Positions 1 to 8,983 of a stretch of DNA of 64,000 nt are shown here, piece by piece (the first letter of the stretch is position 1; each line of letters begins with the position of its first letter). Under the pieces are notes generated by a model. The model was not told where the DNA came from, searched no databases, and saw only the letters and a program-made list of their open reading frames with translations. Where the stretch lies: assembly GCF_000379765.1 (NCBI RefSeq), contig NZ_KB903431.1:325788-389787 (forward strand), written 5' to 3'. The DNA is from Flexithrix dorotheae DSM 6795. Its GTDB lineage: Bacteria; Bacteroidota; Bacteroidia; Cytophagales; Flammeovirgaceae. Position numbers and translations under genes: made by a program.

Positions 1-53
1 ATCGAAATAAAAGTTTCAGACATTATTTCCATAACAGGCTTAAAATTTAATTC

Positions 54-680
54 ATGTCCTTATTAAGGCATCATCAGATTAGTGAACATACTTTTTGGGG
101 TATGTGGGAGATTGAGGAGACATTAGAGGATTTACTGGACATTTTTCCCGAAGCCATCCATCATCAGGATTTTACAGCCATTCATATTGAGCTGAAGCAA
201 AAGCAATGGCTGGCCAGCAGAATTCTTATTCAGAAACTACTTGAAATTCATCAACTTCCTTATGCAGGAATCAGCAAAGATGAATTTAATAAAGCGATTT
301 TATTGGATTCGGATATTCACTTGTCCATTTCCCACTGTAAAGATTACGCAATAGCCATTATTGATACCAAAAAATCTACCGGGATTGATATTGAGTTGGT
401 CTCTCCCAGAATACAGCTTGTCGCTAAAAAATTTCTTAGTGATTTTGAAAAGAATAATACTTGTTGGTCGGATGAAGAACTAACCATTTACTGGTGTGCG
501 AAGGAAGCCATGTATAAATTGTATGGGAGAAAACAATTGTTTTTTAATAAGGAATTAAAAGTGATAAAAAACTCAAATGCAACTGCATTTACAGGGGAAA
601 TCATAAAAGATGAAATTACCATTCCTGTGGAAATGATCAGTGAAAAATTTGGAGATTATATTATTGTATATTGTAAATAA
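54..680 (+). CDS. 4'-phosphopantetheinyl transferase superfamily protein (Sfp type)
   Basis: The enzyme would move 4'-phosphopantetheine from CoA to a serine of a carrier protein (ACP or PCP). The 208-residue length fits the single-chain Sfp/HetI class. Visible family motifs are SISH at 91-94, GIDIE at 110-114 (Mg-binding acidic residues D112 and E114), and WCAKEAMYK at 147-155, the W-x-x-KE-A-x-x-K signature. The start is the ATG at 54; only 53 bases precede it in the window, so its upstream neighbour is not visible. It converges with the WD40-caspase gene on a shared terminator. Whether it serves fatty acid synthesis or a secondary pathway cannot be told here. The superfamily call is firm; the substrate is not. 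Confidence 0.9.
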   Translation: MSLLRHHQISEHTFWGMWEIEETLEDLLDIFPEAIHHQDFTAIHIELKQKQWLASRILIQKLLEIHQLPYAGISKDEFNKAILLDSDIHLSISHCKDYAIAIIDTKKSTGIDIELVSPRIQLVAKKFLSDFEKNNTCWSDEELTIYWCAKEAMYKLYGRKQLFFNKELKVIKNSNATAFTGEIIKDEITIPVEMISEKFGDYIIVYCK

Positions 681-681
681 A

Positions 682-713
682 AAAGCCTGTGAGTCCAAAC
701 TACAGGCTTTTTT
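682..713. terminator. Bidirectional Rho-independent terminator
   Basis: A 9-bp stem (AAAGCCTGT / ACAGGCTTT) is followed by T-runs on both strands. It lies between the convergent phosphopantetheinyl transferase and WD40-caspase genes and can end both. Confidence 0.85.
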
Positions 714-732
714 GATTTTAAGAATTTGTTTT

Positions 733-3678
733 TTACTCCAGAGTGACTACTGGCAATGTACTTATTGTACTAGGGATTTGAATTGTTGGATTTTGATGAT
801 TATTTGTTAAACTTCTGACTCTTGGTTTTACATAAGTACTTAATTCATCAATAAATACTGTTTTGTCTACTGGAAATATATCCGCCTGACCTTTTTCTAA
901 TCCTTCCAGCAGTGCCAAAGTAAAAGCTCCATGACCCCAATCAGTATTCTCCAGGGAATATTCATCTCCTGTAGAAGCGGACATTATTATTACTCCATTT
1001 TCTACAGAAGACATTGTTCTTAAAGCTTCTGTATTGTTTACATATCCCACATTAGTTCCCAACTGACCGCTATGACAGGCATCTACCAGCATCAGTACTT
1101 TTGAAGGCAGGTTAGCCAATACTTCTGCGAAGTTTTGCCAGTCCACACCAGTTTCTCTTAAATTTTCCGGATCTCCATCATGTGGAAGAATATAGAAATG
1201 ATTTTTCTCATTGAAACCATGAGAGGCAATAAAAATGACAACTAAATCTTTTTGAGTAGCATTTTCCTCCAGCCATCTAAACTCATTTAAAATATTATGT
1301 CTAGTTGCCTTTTCATTCACTAATTCTTTCACAATGATATTTCCGTACAATTTATCTTTCCGATTTTTAAAAACCTGAGAAATGGCATGGGCATCATCAT
1401 CTGCATAATTCAGATTATAGTCAGATTGTGTGAAATCAGAGATGCCAATACTTAATAAATAAAGATTCGGTTTTACGATATAATCGAACACATCAAATTC
1501 CAGTTCCTCAGCTTCCTCAACGATATCTGTTTCTCTTTTTTCTTTTTTAACCCTTATAATTCTTTCACCCGAAATTCCTTCCGCATTTTCATTGGCGGCA
1601 TAAATCTGGATTCTACTTTCAGCATTTACCAGTGGAACATCAAAATCAACCCACTTTTTGGTTGGGGTATTGGTTTGTTCTACCTTAAATCCTCTTCCTT
1701 TTGATACAGGCCTTCCATCTACATATACTTCTACTTTTGTAATAGGGGAATCCGAAGTGACTTTGGCTTTAATTTTTACTCTGTTTTCTTTGACTTCCAA
1801 AAAGTCTTTTGAAGGAATTAACCATTCCACCGATGGCGGTAATAAATCTTTAATTTCCTCTTCCTCTACTACAATAATTTCCTGATTGGTTTGGCCATAA
1901 ATCGTTTTTGCAATTTCGAATGAACCATGTTCAATGGTCAGTTTTACCAATTCTGGTTTGAAATATTTTTTGCTAAAGGTTTTTACCGGGAAGAATTCTG
2001 CACTTTTATCATCCCCTCGGTTTACATGCCATCCCACGTACTTTTCCCCTCCGGCAGAGGCGGTATAATATCCCTGGGGAGTCCAGCAAACCCAGTCATT
2101 ATCTTTGGCAATGAATAAAGTCACCAGGTTTTCCCCAGTATCAATATTCCAGACCTTAATGGTTTGATCATTACTTGCTGAAGTTAAAATTTTACCGTCA
2201 TCTGAAATGGATACGGACCAAACTTCGCCTGTATGCCCAACAAATTCTCTTAATTCTTTTCCTGAGCTGTTATAAAGTTTCAGGGCTCCTGCACTTCCCA
2301 CTACTACCTGTCCATTTGGAGTTACAGCATAAGATCTGATTATCCGTCCGCTTGAGGCGGTGTTGGTAACTTTAGCTCCATTTCCAAAATTTAGAGAATA
2401 CTCACTTGTTTGCCTGAGAGACAGCCCACCACCAGAAGTTTTACTTCTTTTAAATTTAGATGGATCAATTTGCTGAAGATTTAGCTTTAATTCTTTGAAA
2501 TCGAATGATTTTTCGAATGGTCCTCTGTCAGCCACATTTTTAGGTGCATAGGTATTTCCAAAGGCAAGTTCTTTTTCATTGCCAAATCCCACGGTCCAAA
2601 CGGCCTGTCCCTGGCCTTCCAGGTGTTGCAGCACTTTTCCATCTTCGGCATTCCATAGAAAAATTTCATTGTCAGAACCTCCAGCGGTGGCGATAATTTC
2701 CACCCCTTCTTTAGTTCTGACAGGTGCAAATGCGGATGCTCTTACAGTATTGTCATGTTTTGTGAATTTACCCAGGGTAAGTCCGTAAGGGATTTCGTAA
2801 ACGGTACCATCTTTAGTCATGGCCACCAGTTTATTCATCTCATGAGAAAAGGAAATGGTAAATATTTCCTGACCAAGTTCCTGAATGGTATTGTAAAAAT
2901 TTCCATCACTATCCCAAAGTTGGATTTTTCCATCCAGTCCTCCTGAGGCAATGTATTTTCCATCAGGTGAAAAATCCACACAATATACCCTGTCGCTGTG
3001 GTCTACCATTTGCCCTGCCATGGATTTGGAAGGAGCTGCTGAAGTACCCTCAGGAGTTAAATAATATAACCTGAGTGTGCCATCGAAGGAGGCTGAAACC
3101 ACTTTTTTTCCATTCGGAGCGAAGGCTACACCGTATACCGGAGCAGTATGATCCGAAAAGCTACTCAACAATTGGGGTTCATCATTTGGCGAAAACTGAT
3201 CCTTACCGGTCAATTCCGGGATACTCCAGATTCTCACACTATTATCTCCTCCGCTACTGGCCAAAAATTTCCCGTCACCCGAAAAATCAAGATCAGTTAC
3301 AGTGTTTTCATGTCCAAGAAGGGTAGCAATTTGCTGTCCGGTGGCCAAATGTATTATTCTAATTTCATCATTTGGAAGATAGCCAGCCACAGCAATCAGG
3401 TTGCCATCCGGGGAAATTGCTCCTGCATTTAATTTACCAAAAGGACCAGCTCCAATCTGGCCTCTAATGGTTTTCCTTATGGTTCCGTTTGTTGTATTCC
3501 ATACCCGTATGGTTTTGTCATCAGAAACAGAAATTAAAGTTTTACCATCTTTGGTAAACATTACATCTTTAATCATAGCTGAATGTCCCTGTGGATCGAT
3601 TACCAGCCGGGGGTTATCCTGACTAAAAAGATGAAAATTGATGAATGACAGCGCTAATAAGATAAATAAATGTCTCAT
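733..3678 (-). CDS. Secreted WD40-repeat protein with C-terminal caspase (peptidase C14) domain
   Basis: This 981-residue protein has a signal peptide, at least eight WD40 blades over roughly residues 25-560, an Ig-like stretch near 620-700, and a caspase-like domain in the last 250 residues. The catalytic pair is visible: His about 820 in ASHGF and Cys about 868 in DACHSG. I chose the ATG at 3678 over the in-frame start at 3723 because MRHLFILLALSFINFHLFS gives a clean signal peptide. WD40 blades usually bind partners, and C14 domains cleave after Arg/Lys or Asp; neither substrate nor partner is known. The expected location is periplasm or cell surface. Neighbouring genes do not explain its role. 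Domain calls are firm, biological role unknown. Confidence 0.9.
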   Translation of the reverse strand: MRHLFILLALSFINFHLFSQDNPRLVIDPQGHSAMIKDVMFTKDGKTLISVSDDKTIRVWNTTNGTIRKTIRGQIGAGPFGKLNAGAISPDGNLIAVAGYLPNDEIRIIHLATGQQIATLLGHENTVTDLDFSGDGKFLASSGGDNSVRIWSIPELTGKDQFSPNDEPQLLSSFSDHTAPVYGVAFAPNGKKVVSASFDGTLRLYYLTPEGTSAAPSKSMAGQMVDHSDRVYCVDFSPDGKYIASGGLDGKIQLWDSDGNFYNTIQELGQEIFTISFSHEMNKLVAMTKDGTVYEIPYGLTLGKFTKHDNTVRASAFAPVRTKEGVEIIATAGGSDNEIFLWNAEDGKVLQHLEGQGQAVWTVGFGNEKELAFGNTYAPKNVADRGPFEKSFDFKELKLNLQQIDPSKFKRSKTSGGGLSLRQTSEYSLNFGNGAKVTNTASSGRIIRSYAVTPNGQVVVGSAGALKLYNSSGKELREFVGHTGEVWSVSISDDGKILTSASNDQTIKVWNIDTGENLVTLFIAKDNDWVCWTPQGYYTASAGGEKYVGWHVNRGDDKSAEFFPVKTFSKKYFKPELVKLTIEHGSFEIAKTIYGQTNQEIIVVEEEEIKDLLPPSVEWLIPSKDFLEVKENRVKIKAKVTSDSPITKVEVYVDGRPVSKGRGFKVEQTNTPTKKWVDFDVPLVNAESRIQIYAANENAEGISGERIIRVKKEKRETDIVEEAEELEFDVFDYIVKPNLYLLSIGISDFTQSDYNLNYADDDAHAISQVFKNRKDKLYGNIIVKELVNEKATRHNILNEFRWLEENATQKDLVVIFIASHGFNEKNHFYILPHDGDPENLRETGVDWQNFAEVLANLPSKVLMLVDACHSGQLGTNVGYVNNTEALRTMSSVENGVIIMSASTGDEYSLENTDWGHGAFTLALLEGLEKGQADIFPVDKTVFIDELSTYVKPRVRSLTNNHQNPTIQIPSTISTLPVVTLE

Positions 3679-4048
3679 TAAGTTTCCTTTTGGTGAGAAT
3701 TTTTGGGTTAAATAATAGTTCACTTCCGATGTTATTGCATTTTTCTCAAATTCAATTACCTGTGAGAAATTGATTGGTGATTAAACTGATAAACTTTTAG
3801 TGAGCAAGTAAAAAGTATCCAATTATAGCATTAATTATGGATTAAAGAAAAAATCCGCAATTCAATTGTTTAGAGCCTGTTTAAATTTTAGATTTTATTA
3901 AAATCGACCATTTAAGGAACTGCCTTTCATAATTTACCTGGAACAATTAAACTCACAAATTTATAGTTTAAACAAGGGCTTATTTGGTTTAGCAATTCAA
4001 GAACATATTTACGGAATAATCCTACTTGGGTTTTCCCCATTTGGTTTA
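3679..4048. other. Intergenic region, 370 bp
   Basis: No coding sequence is seen. One exact minus-strand match to the -7 consensus (TAAATTTG) sits at 3956-3963, about 280 bp upstream of the WD40-caspase start. It would imply a long leader, so I treat it as weak. The rest is AT-rich without recognisable structure. Confidence 0.35.
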
Positions 4049-4981
4049 TTAGCCATTCTTTTTCTCCGGAAGGAAAATTTCAGCGATCATACACCTGGTT
4101 CCTCCTCCTCCAATTCTTTCAATTGTGGGAATAGGAACAGCCACTATTTTAGCGAATTTATTGATAATTTGAAGTTGCTCTTCTCTGAAGCTTTGCCGGG
4201 CCTGTTCAGACATTACCAGAATATTTTCTCCTTTGTCATTTTCCAGTTCAATTACATTTCCAGCAAGGGATTTCATCTGGCTAAAGGAAATATTTATGAT
4301 CTCCTTATTGGTGCTTTTGAAATGGCTTACAAGGTTTTCCTTTTCTTCAGGGTTTTTCACCGAGTCCAGACAAACCACTACAAATTTATCCGCTACAGAT
4401 AGCATGACATTCGTATGGTAAATAGGGAAATCCTGTTCGTCAAGGGCTTCGAAAATAACGGGTTTATAACTGAATTTTTCACAATACTCCTTTAAAAGCT
4501 CAGGATATGTCCTCTCTGAAATACAGGCATAGCAAATTTTATTGGCTTTGTCTAAAACCATACTTCCGGTCCCTTCCAAAAAAATGTTGTCCTCTTCATA
4601 ATGGCTTAAATCCACTTCATTCAGGATTTCAAATTGTGAGCCGATCAGATCAAGAATGCTTCTTCTTCTTTCAAATCTTCTGTTGGGAGCGCACATGGGG
4701 AAAAGTACAACAGTACCGTCTTCCTGAAAAGTCACCCAATTATTGGGGAAAATCGCATCTGGTTTTTCAGGTTCTTTTGAATCGAAAATTACTGCCACTT
4801 TAATTCCATTTGCCTTCAGGGTTTGAACCATGTGGTCGAATTCCTGAATGGCTTTATCCCGAATTTCGTCATCATCCAGTTTGGGAATTGTTTTTTGAAA
4901 AGCATTGGTTTCAGCTGTTTGTTGGTTTACGCCAAAAGATGATGGACGAACCATCATAATATTTGCGGTGCGAGTTTTCAT
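4049..4981 (-). CDS. ctlX: Citrulline/arginine deiminase-related hydrolase (CtlX type)
   Basis: This 310-residue protein belongs to the guanidine-group-modifying amidinotransferase/arginine deiminase fold. Visible motifs are FPNNW at 78-82, LEGTGS at 135-140, HTN at 189-191 (catalytic His) and GGGGTRC at 291-297 with the nucleophilic Cys297. CtlX relatives are linked to citrulline or arginine breakdown; the fold also holds dimethylarginine hydrolases and amidinotransferases, so the substrate is inferred. The ATG at 4981 fits the family N-terminus, MKTRTANIMMVRP. The gene stands alone, with its own promoter at 5027-5034. No ornithine carbamoyltransferase or carbamate kinase lies nearby. Confidence 0.8.
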   Translation of the reverse strand: MKTRTANIMMVRPSSFGVNQQTAETNAFQKTIPKLDDDEIRDKAIQEFDHMVQTLKANGIKVAVIFDSKEPEKPDAIFPNNWVTFQEDGTVVLFPMCAPNRRFERRRSILDLIGSQFEILNEVDLSHYEEDNIFLEGTGSMVLDKANKICYACISERTYPELLKEYCEKFSYKPVIFEALDEQDFPIYHTNVMLSVADKFVVVCLDSVKNPEEKENLVSHFKSTNKEIINISFSQMKSLAGNVIELENDKGENILVMSEQARQSFREEQLQIINKFAKIVAVPIPTIERIGGGGTRCMIAEIFLPEKKNG

Positions 4982-5026
4982 TTTGAGGTTGTATTAATTG
5001 TTTATTGGTAATTTGAATAATTAAAT

Positions 5027-5034
5027 CAAAGCTA
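5027..5034 (-). promoter_or_regulatory. Promoter -7 box of ctlX
   Basis: TAGCTTTG on the minus strand is an exact TAnnTTTG match, 46 bp upstream of the ctlX ATG, predicting a leader of about 40 nt. No convincing -33 element is seen. Confidence 0.5.
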
Positions 5035-5357
5035 CAAATAAACAAATGATTCTTGAATCCGGAGTTTATTCAGCAGGAAAAAGAATAAATAAATTACCAA
5101 TCATCTTTAAATAAGATGAAGCATGGTATAGCCATTATTTTACAAAAATCAACTTTTCCTTTTGAAAAAAAATCCTGTTGTTTTTTGGTTTAACACTGCT
5201 TTTTGGTCGATTTAAAGGAAAATACACATTAAAATGCTATAAGATGTTTTGAGAAATTGAGTTTATTATTAAATTAGGGGAAGTACTTATGGTATTTAAA
5301 CTGCAAAAATTAAAAGTCCTTTTCCATTATTTTTTCCAAAACCTTAGGGAAATCGGC

Positions 5358-5403
5358 TTTACGGAATCAGGGAAAAAATCATTTCCGCTTTAGAATCCGT
5401 AAA
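5358..5403. repeat. Imperfect stem-loop upstream of the 5470 gene
   Basis: Outer arms TTTACGGA (5358-5365) and TCCGTAAA (5396-5403) pair perfectly, and an inner GGAAA/TTTCC pairing extends the hairpin. No T-run follows, so it is not a typical terminator. It lies about 67 bp upstream of the next gene and could be an operator or leader structure. Confidence 0.4.
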
Positions 5404-5469
5404 ATCCAAAACAAGGGATTTACCGAAACTTTTTACTGAATTGATTTTTTAACCAAACCCTTTCGTGCT

Positions 5470-6189
5470 ATGAAACAGCTAAACGACAATTGGCTAACCA
5501 CTGGATTAATTGATTTTGAATACAAGAAATATATGCTGCTTGCTTACCTTCAGAATGTGAAAAAACAGTTTGAAGGACATAAGCTGTACCCGGGGTTAAC
5601 CGATCTGGTTTTTCACTACAAAAACCTTCAGTCCATAAAGGAGAATAAGCAGCTTTTGTACAAAAATTTCCCCCAAAAAATTTCAAAAGCTGATTTTGCC
5701 AAGCTTAAAGTATCTTATGAAAAAATTGTACAGGATGGAGAAGTGATGAAAGTATTGGAGGAAATTATTTTCTATTCGCTGCCCAGAATAAAGGGAATTT
5801 TGGAAGAAGGGAAAACAGTGTATGAATTAATTGAAAGCAAAATCGAAATTTCCCCAGTGGGAATTTTGCCCATTTATCCTGAATACGGCTACCTTTTTGT
5901 CAATGAATATAAGATGAAGGAGACCAGGATTTACAATTATAAAATTACCATTTTCGAAAGTGCAGATGAAAAATTTAGGGGCATCAGCACCACTTTTATG
6001 GAAACTGTGCGGAAAGGGATCGGTACTACTTATGAAAATATAAAATTGCAATTAATTAAAAAGCATAAATCACTTCCAAGTCCGGCTGCATTTATATTAA
6101 ATTCAAATGTACCCTGTCCGCTGGAGGAATCTTTGATGCCAGTAGCCAAGAGAGCCTTGATTAGGAAAATATCGAAAATGGCTGCTTAA
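5470..6189 (+). CDS. Conserved protein of unknown function
   Basis: I do not recognise a domain in this 239-residue protein. It has no signal peptide and no membrane segment. The sequence is rich in Lys, Glu and aromatic residues, with a helical N-terminal half (residues 1-125) and a mixed C-terminal half containing EYGYLFVNEYKM near 140-152, followed by a basic tail ending RALIRKISKMAA. It is probably cytoplasmic. The start is the ATG at 5470, shortly after a stem-loop at 5358-5403. It precedes the RAYT-derived gene by 99 bp on the same strand, which may be co-transcription or chance. Coding is well supported by its length and clean frame. Confidence 0.75.
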   Translation: MKQLNDNWLTTGLIDFEYKKYMLLAYLQNVKKQFEGHKLYPGLTDLVFHYKNLQSIKENKQLLYKNFPQKISKADFAKLKVSYEKIVQDGEVMKVLEEIIFYSLPRIKGILEEGKTVYELIESKIEISPVGILPIYPEYGYLFVNEYKMKETRIYNYKITIFESADEKFRGISTTFMETVRKGIGTTYENIKLQLIKKHKSLPSPAAFILNSNVPCPLEESLMPVAKRALIRKISKMAA

Positions 6190-6288
6190 ACATTGTTTTT
6201 TCATCTTCACTTAATTGTTGTGCGTAGTTCTGGGATAAAAAAACAATGAAAACTGAGAAAATATTCCCTGATTTCCTCATTATGACAT

Positions 6289-6918
6289 TTGGAAATATTT
6301 TATTTGTATCCTGAAATTGTCTCTGATCTCAAAAGCGGGCAGAGACTTTTTTCAGGATTAGTAATTTCCTTTTATGGAAATTTTGTACTTAAACATAACC
6401 AGGTGAAGTTAGACAACTGTTTTTTAGTAAGCCTTAAATCCAACCAGGACCTGGCGGTTTTGGAGGATGTAAAATATTACAATCTTGCTTTTGATGGACT
6501 TTCAGTATTAAATAGTAAATACAAAACCAGGGTAATGGGTTATTGCCTTTTACCCAATCAGATTAATTTAATTCTCACCGGTCTTCAGGAAGAAGCACTT
6601 TCCCGTTATTTGGACGATTTCAAAACCCTCACCCGAAAGGAAATTATCAGATTACTTGAAGTGGATAAAAAAACTCAGGTAGTGGCCAGCCTTGAAATTG
6701 CAAAAGGCCAGAGAAGGTATCGGGTTTGGAATACAACTTTTGAAAAAGAACCATTAGAAGATGTAAATGCCATCAAGGAAAAAATTGATTTTCTTCATCA
6801 AAAACCTGTAAGTCTTGGTCTGGTTGATTCTCCCAAAGATTACCTTTTCTCAAGCGCCAAATTTTATCTGAATAATAAACCTACGGAAATTAAAATTCTT
6901 GATATCAGGACTTTTTAA
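6289..6918 (+). CDS. RAYT/Y1-transposase-derived protein lacking catalytic residues
   Basis: The 209-residue protein aligns by eye with REP-associated tyrosine transposases along its length. Landmarks are RVMGYCLLPNQINLIL (81-96) where the family has the PNHxHxI HUH motif, DFKTLTRKEII (110-120) where it has DFKKFTSKxII, and FLHQKPVSLGLV plus DYLFSSAKFYL (168-194) where it has YIHxNPVxAGLV and the SSAxxY end. Both HUH histidines are replaced (Q91, N93), and the catalytic tyrosine position (Tyr115 of E. coli TnpA-REP by my alignment) is Phe168. It should be unable to cut DNA by the Y1 mechanism yet keeps a full open frame. The start is TTG at 6289; no in-frame ATG gives a full domain. Confidence 0.75.
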   Translation: MEIFYLYPEIVSDLKSGQRLFSGLVISFYGNFVLKHNQVKLDNCFLVSLKSNQDLAVLEDVKYYNLAFDGLSVLNSKYKTRVMGYCLLPNQINLILTGLQEEALSRYLDDFKTLTRKEIIRLLEVDKKTQVVASLEIAKGQRRYRVWNTTFEKEPLEDVNAIKEKIDFLHQKPVSLGLVDSPKDYLFSSAKFYLNNKPTEIKILDIRTF

Positions 6919-7049
6919 ATCATTTTACTTTTTTTGCCACTGAAAAGGGAAAGATACCTTTTGTATTAACTTTAAATGAAAAAATCTTCAACAAACAGTA
7001 GTTTTCCTATTTAATGGAAAATTACCTGCAACAATCACAATTTGAAACA

Positions 7050-8912
7050 ATGAAAAAAATACTATTAATCAACTTTTTGATCTTTTGTCAATTATCATTT
7101 CTAAAAGCTCAGGACCTTGGCTGGCAGCAAAGGGTAGAGTATGAAATGGAAATTGATTTTGATGTCAACATTCATCAATTTGATGGAAACCAAAAACTGA
7201 CCTATTATAATAATTCACCAGATACTTTAAAAAGAGTCTTTTATCACTTGTTTTTTAATGCTTTTCAACCGGGGAGTATGATGGATGTTCGTTCCAGAAC
7301 AATAAAAGATCCCGATCCAAGAGTAAGAGACAGGATTTTGCATCTTAAGGAAAACGAGATTGGGTTTCAGAAAATCAGTTCCTTAAAGCAAGATGGAAAG
7401 GACCTAAACTACAAAGTGGTGGGGACTATTTTGGAAGTAGAGTTGGACAAACCATTATTGCCCGGAAAGAGGTCGGTTTTCAAAATGGAGTTTAAAGGAC
7501 AGGTTCCAAAGCAAATCAGAAGATCGGGAAGAGATAATAAAGAAGGTATCGCCTACACCATGACCCAATGGTTTCCAAAAATGGCTGAATACGATTACGA
7601 AGGATGGCATGCGAATCCATACATCGGTAGGGAATTTCATGGCGTATGGGGAGATTTTGATGTGAAAATTACCATTGATGAAAATTTCACTATTGGCGGT
7701 TCAGGTTACCTCCAAAATGGAGATAAAATTGGTCATGGCTACAATGGAATTCAGGACAAACTTCCAGGAAAAAACGGGAAACATACCTGGCACTTTGTAG
7801 CCCCAAATGTACACGACTTTGCCTGGGCAGCAGATCCGGATTATCGTCACACCATTTTAAAAATGGAAGATGGACCGGAATTACATTTTTTCTATCAGGC
7901 TGATACATTGGTGGAAAACTGGGAAAGACTTCCAGAATATACTAAGAAGCATTTTGAATTGGCGGGGAGTTTATATGGAAAATATCCTTATAAGCAATAT
8001 TCGGTGATTCAGGGAGGAGATGGAGGAATGGAATATGCTATGTGTACCATGATTACCGGACATAGGAAATTACCAAGCCTTGTTGGGGTGACTGTTCATG
8101 AAGCGATGCACAGCTGGTTTCAGCATATCTTTGCCTTCAACGAAACTAAATATGCCTGGATGGATGAAGGATTTACTAGTTATGCTTCCAATATAATTGA
8201 AGATAAATTATTTAATGAAAATAAGTTTTATCCTCATTATGGTAGCTTTTCTTCTTACAAAAGGCTGGTTGATATGGAGATGCAGGAGCCGCTCACCACC
8301 CATTCTGATTTCTATACCAGAAATGGTATTTATGGAGTCTCATCTTATTCTAAAGGGGCTTTATTTTTAAGCCAAATGGAGTACATCATTGGTAAATCTA
8401 CTTTTGATAAGGCTATGCTTCGGTTTTATAATGAATGGAAATTTAAGCACCCTAAGCCTATCGATCTTTTAAGAATTTTTGAGAAGGAGTCAGAAATAGA
8501 ATTAAACTGGTATCTGGAGCAATGGATTGGTACTACCAATACCATAGATTATGGTTTGAAATCTGTTGAATCTGAAGGAAATGGAACCGCAATAGTTCTG
8601 GAAAGGGTTGGGAATATGCCCATGCCTGTAGATGTTTATGTAGAATATACTGATGGAAAAATAGAAAGGTTTAATATTCCATTGAGAATAATGAGAGGAG
8701 TAAAACAGGAGGAATTTAATGGTATTTCCAATAAACAATTGGAAAGCTGGCCATGGACTTACCCGGAATATAAGTTTACCCTGGAGGTATCTCCAGATAA
8801 AATAAAAACTATTGAAATTGATATGTCCATGAGAATGGCTGATATAGACAGAAGTAATAATTATTACCCGGAAAAGGAAAATCCGGTCACTTTTCCCTAT
8901 ATCGGAAAATAA
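7050..8912 (+). CDS. Secreted M1-family zinc metallopeptidase
   Basis: This gluzincin-type aminopeptidase has 620 residues from the ATG at 7050, which starts a clean signal peptide (MKKILLINFLIFCQLSFLKAQ) and is preferred over the ATG at 7014. The zinc site is HEAMH at 350-354, with the third ligand Glu about 373 in WMDEGF. GGMEY just before is the counterpart of the GAMEN substrate-binding motif. M1 enzymes remove N-terminal residues from peptides; here that would occur in the periplasm or outside the cell. It is transcribed alone and ends at a hairpin at 8947-8983. The family call is secure, substrate preference unknown. Confidence 0.92.
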   Translation: MKKILLINFLIFCQLSFLKAQDLGWQQRVEYEMEIDFDVNIHQFDGNQKLTYYNNSPDTLKRVFYHLFFNAFQPGSMMDVRSRTIKDPDPRVRDRILHLKENEIGFQKISSLKQDGKDLNYKVVGTILEVELDKPLLPGKRSVFKMEFKGQVPKQIRRSGRDNKEGIAYTMTQWFPKMAEYDYEGWHANPYIGREFHGVWGDFDVKITIDENFTIGGSGYLQNGDKIGHGYNGIQDKLPGKNGKHTWHFVAPNVHDFAWAADPDYRHTILKMEDGPELHFFYQADTLVENWERLPEYTKKHFELAGSLYGKYPYKQYSVIQGGDGGMEYAMCTMITGHRKLPSLVGVTVHEAMHSWFQHIFAFNETKYAWMDEGFTSYASNIIEDKLFNENKFYPHYGSFSSYKRLVDMEMQEPLTTHSDFYTRNGIYGVSSYSKGALFLSQMEYIIGKSTFDKAMLRFYNEWKFKHPKPIDLLRIFEKESEIELNWYLEQWIGTTNTIDYGLKSVESEGNGTAIVLERVGNMPMPVDVYVEYTDGKIERFNIPLRIMRGVKQEEFNGISNKQLESWPWTYPEYKFTLEVSPDKIKTIEIDMSMRMADIDRSNNYYPEKENPVTFPYIGK

Positions 8913-8946
8913 GTGAAAACATTTTGTCACTCATAATTCCCCATCA

Positions 8947-8983
8947 AACTCCTTTCAAACCTGGCTTTGGAAGGAGTTTTTTT
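8947..8983 (+). terminator. Terminator of the M1 peptidase gene
   Basis: AACTCCTT and AAGGAGTT form the stem, followed by seven T on the plus strand. It lies between convergent genes and touches the stop of the GH127 gene. Confidence 0.75.

Larger units (their letters stand above)
4982..5469. other. Intergenic region between divergent genes, 488 bp
   Basis: It contains the ctlX promoter (5027-5034) and an imperfect 46-nt stem-loop at 5358-5403, described separately. The remainder is AT-rich and I see no gene in it. Confidence 0.5.
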
